Source: Archaeoglobales archaeon (GTDB taxonomy: Archaea; Halobacteriota; Archaeoglobi; Archaeoglobales; Archaeoglobaceae). From it: a stretch of DNA of 5,408 nucleotides. Each line of letters opens with the position of its first letter. Position 1 is the first letter of the stretch. The notes beneath the pieces are model-generated. The model was not told the DNA's origin and ran no database searches. It worked only from the letters and a program-made list of their open reading frames with translations. The translations under genes and the position numbers were made by a program. This document shows positions 4,877 to 5,408 of the stretch, piece by piece. Where the stretch lies: positions 1-5,408 of the forward strand of contig QMZF01000101.1 of the NCBI GenBank assembly GCA_003663055.1, read 5' to 3'.

Positions 4877-5408
4877 TTATTCTCTGCCTATCAGATCGAA
4901 GGCTATTTTTCTTGCCTCCTCCATTATCTCTTCCTCTCCCTCAACCCTCCCATTCTCCATTACTATGTTTCCATCGATGATTACAGTCTCAACGCAATCT
5001 CCCTTTGCCGCATAAACTAAATCGCCTACGAGGTTGTGCCCTGGGGTAAGGTATGCTTTCTTGAGGTCTATTAGTACCAAATCTGCGAGGTAGTTTTGTT
5101 CTACAAGTCCCGCTTTTATTCCAAGAGCCTTTGCTCCGTTAAGCGTTGCAGCTTCAAATACCTCTTTAGCGTTCAGAAGCGTTGGTACGTTGTAGTGGTA
5201 CTTTTGAAGCAGGGCAGCGAACTTCATCTCCTCAAACATGTCGAGGTTGTTGTTGCTCGCAGCACTGTCGGTGCCAAGCGTGACGTTTAAACCATGCTTT
5301 TTCATCGCAGAATAATTTAAAGCACTTCCTACGCAGAGTTTCATGTTACTCGTAGCGCAGTGACTAACACTCACGCCCTTTTCGGCCATCAGCCTTATTT
5401 CCTCCTCA
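4877..5408 (-). CDS. SAH/MTA/5'-deoxyadenosine deaminase-family amidohydrolase, C-terminal part (partial)
   Basis: The frame is open from the right edge to TAA 4879-4877, about 176 codons; the true start lies outside the window. The family comprises metal-dependent TIM-barrel amidohydrolases that deaminate S-adenosylhomocysteine, methylthioadenosine or 5'-deoxyadenosine (MtaD/DadD). Numbering from the Met at 5389, the visible marks are VSHCATSNMKL (8-18), whose His is the conserved one after the barrel strand, and LGTDSAASNNNLDMFEEMK (39-57), whose Asp41 is the metal ligand. FEAATLNGAKALG and GLVEQNYLADLVLID follow, then the closing beta-sandwich strands VETVIIDGNIVMENGRV. The N-terminal HxH metal site is not in view. 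Relatives usually have HCP or HNP and TDGAASNN; here the proline is alanine and the glycine serine, which may affect substrate choice. The exact substrate cannot be told from this fragment. It is convergent with the argF-nadE operon. Confidence 0.9.
   Translation of the reverse strand, partial: EEEIRLMAEKGVSVSHCATSNMKLCVGSALNYSAMKKHGLNVTLGTDSAASNNNLDMFEEMKFAALLQKYHYNVPTLLNAKEVFEAATLNGAKALGIKAGLVEQNYLADLVLIDLKKAYLTPGHNLVGDLVYAAKGDCVETVIIDGNIVMENGRVEGEEEIMEEARKIAFDLIGRE

Noticed and set aside
4802..5020. 72-codon plus-strand frame across the 3' end of the deaminase
   Set aside because: It begins in decayed sequence with no ribosome site and its second half is antisense to the well-conserved deaminase C-terminus.

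Overview
The window reads as chromosomal DNA from a thermophilic euryarchaeon, most likely a member of the Archaeoglobales (Archaeoglobus/Ferroglobus/Geoglobus group). The grounds are an archaeal PCNA of exactly 245 residues with a C-terminus (YILAPRIEAE) like the one I recall from Archaeoglobus, an archaeal Orc1/Cdc6, an AMMECR1-domain protein, archaeal TATA/BRE-like boxes about 25 nt upstream of start codons, and GGTGA-type ribosome binding sites. The genus is inferred from memory of the families, not from a search.

Left half (1-2752), a replication neighbourhood. On the minus strand, read right to left, lie an AMMECR1-domain gene (1585-983), pcn encoding the sliding clamp (934-197), and the first 59 codons of what is probably priL, the DNA primase large subunit (178 to beyond the left edge). 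They are tightly spaced (48 nt and 18 nt), and pcn has its own TATA box and Shine-Dalgarno site. Divergent from them across a 75-nt promoter region is an orc1/cdc6 paralogue (1661-2752, plus). Its Walker A motif reads GPPGTGKP, with proline where the Mg-coordinating Thr/Ser should be, so its ATPase activity is doubtful.

Middle (2753-4552), a two-gene metabolic operon on the plus strand. After an A-rich intergenic stretch come argF (ornithine carbamoyltransferase) and nadE (NH3-dependent NAD synthetase). nadE begins with a GTG inside the last codons of argF (8-nt overlap), so the two are probably co-transcribed and translationally coupled.

Right part (4553-5408). Between nadE and the convergent gene there are 324 bases without an intact gene. 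The first half is a headless and tailless remnant of a phosphoribosyltransferase that starts directly after, and in frame with, the nadE stop codon. The second half is a broken reading frame whose coding potential jumps frame twice with compensating shifts. I regard both as decayed sequence. Facing them is the C-terminal part of an amidohydrolase of the S-adenosylhomocysteine/methylthioadenosine/5'-deoxyadenosine deaminase family (minus, running off the right edge), with a T-rich tract just past its stop as a likely terminator.

I see no CRISPR array, insertion sequence, RNA gene or defence system. Most of the window is ordinary core archaeal genome. The items worth a second look are the Walker A substitution in Cdc6 and the gene graveyard after nadE.
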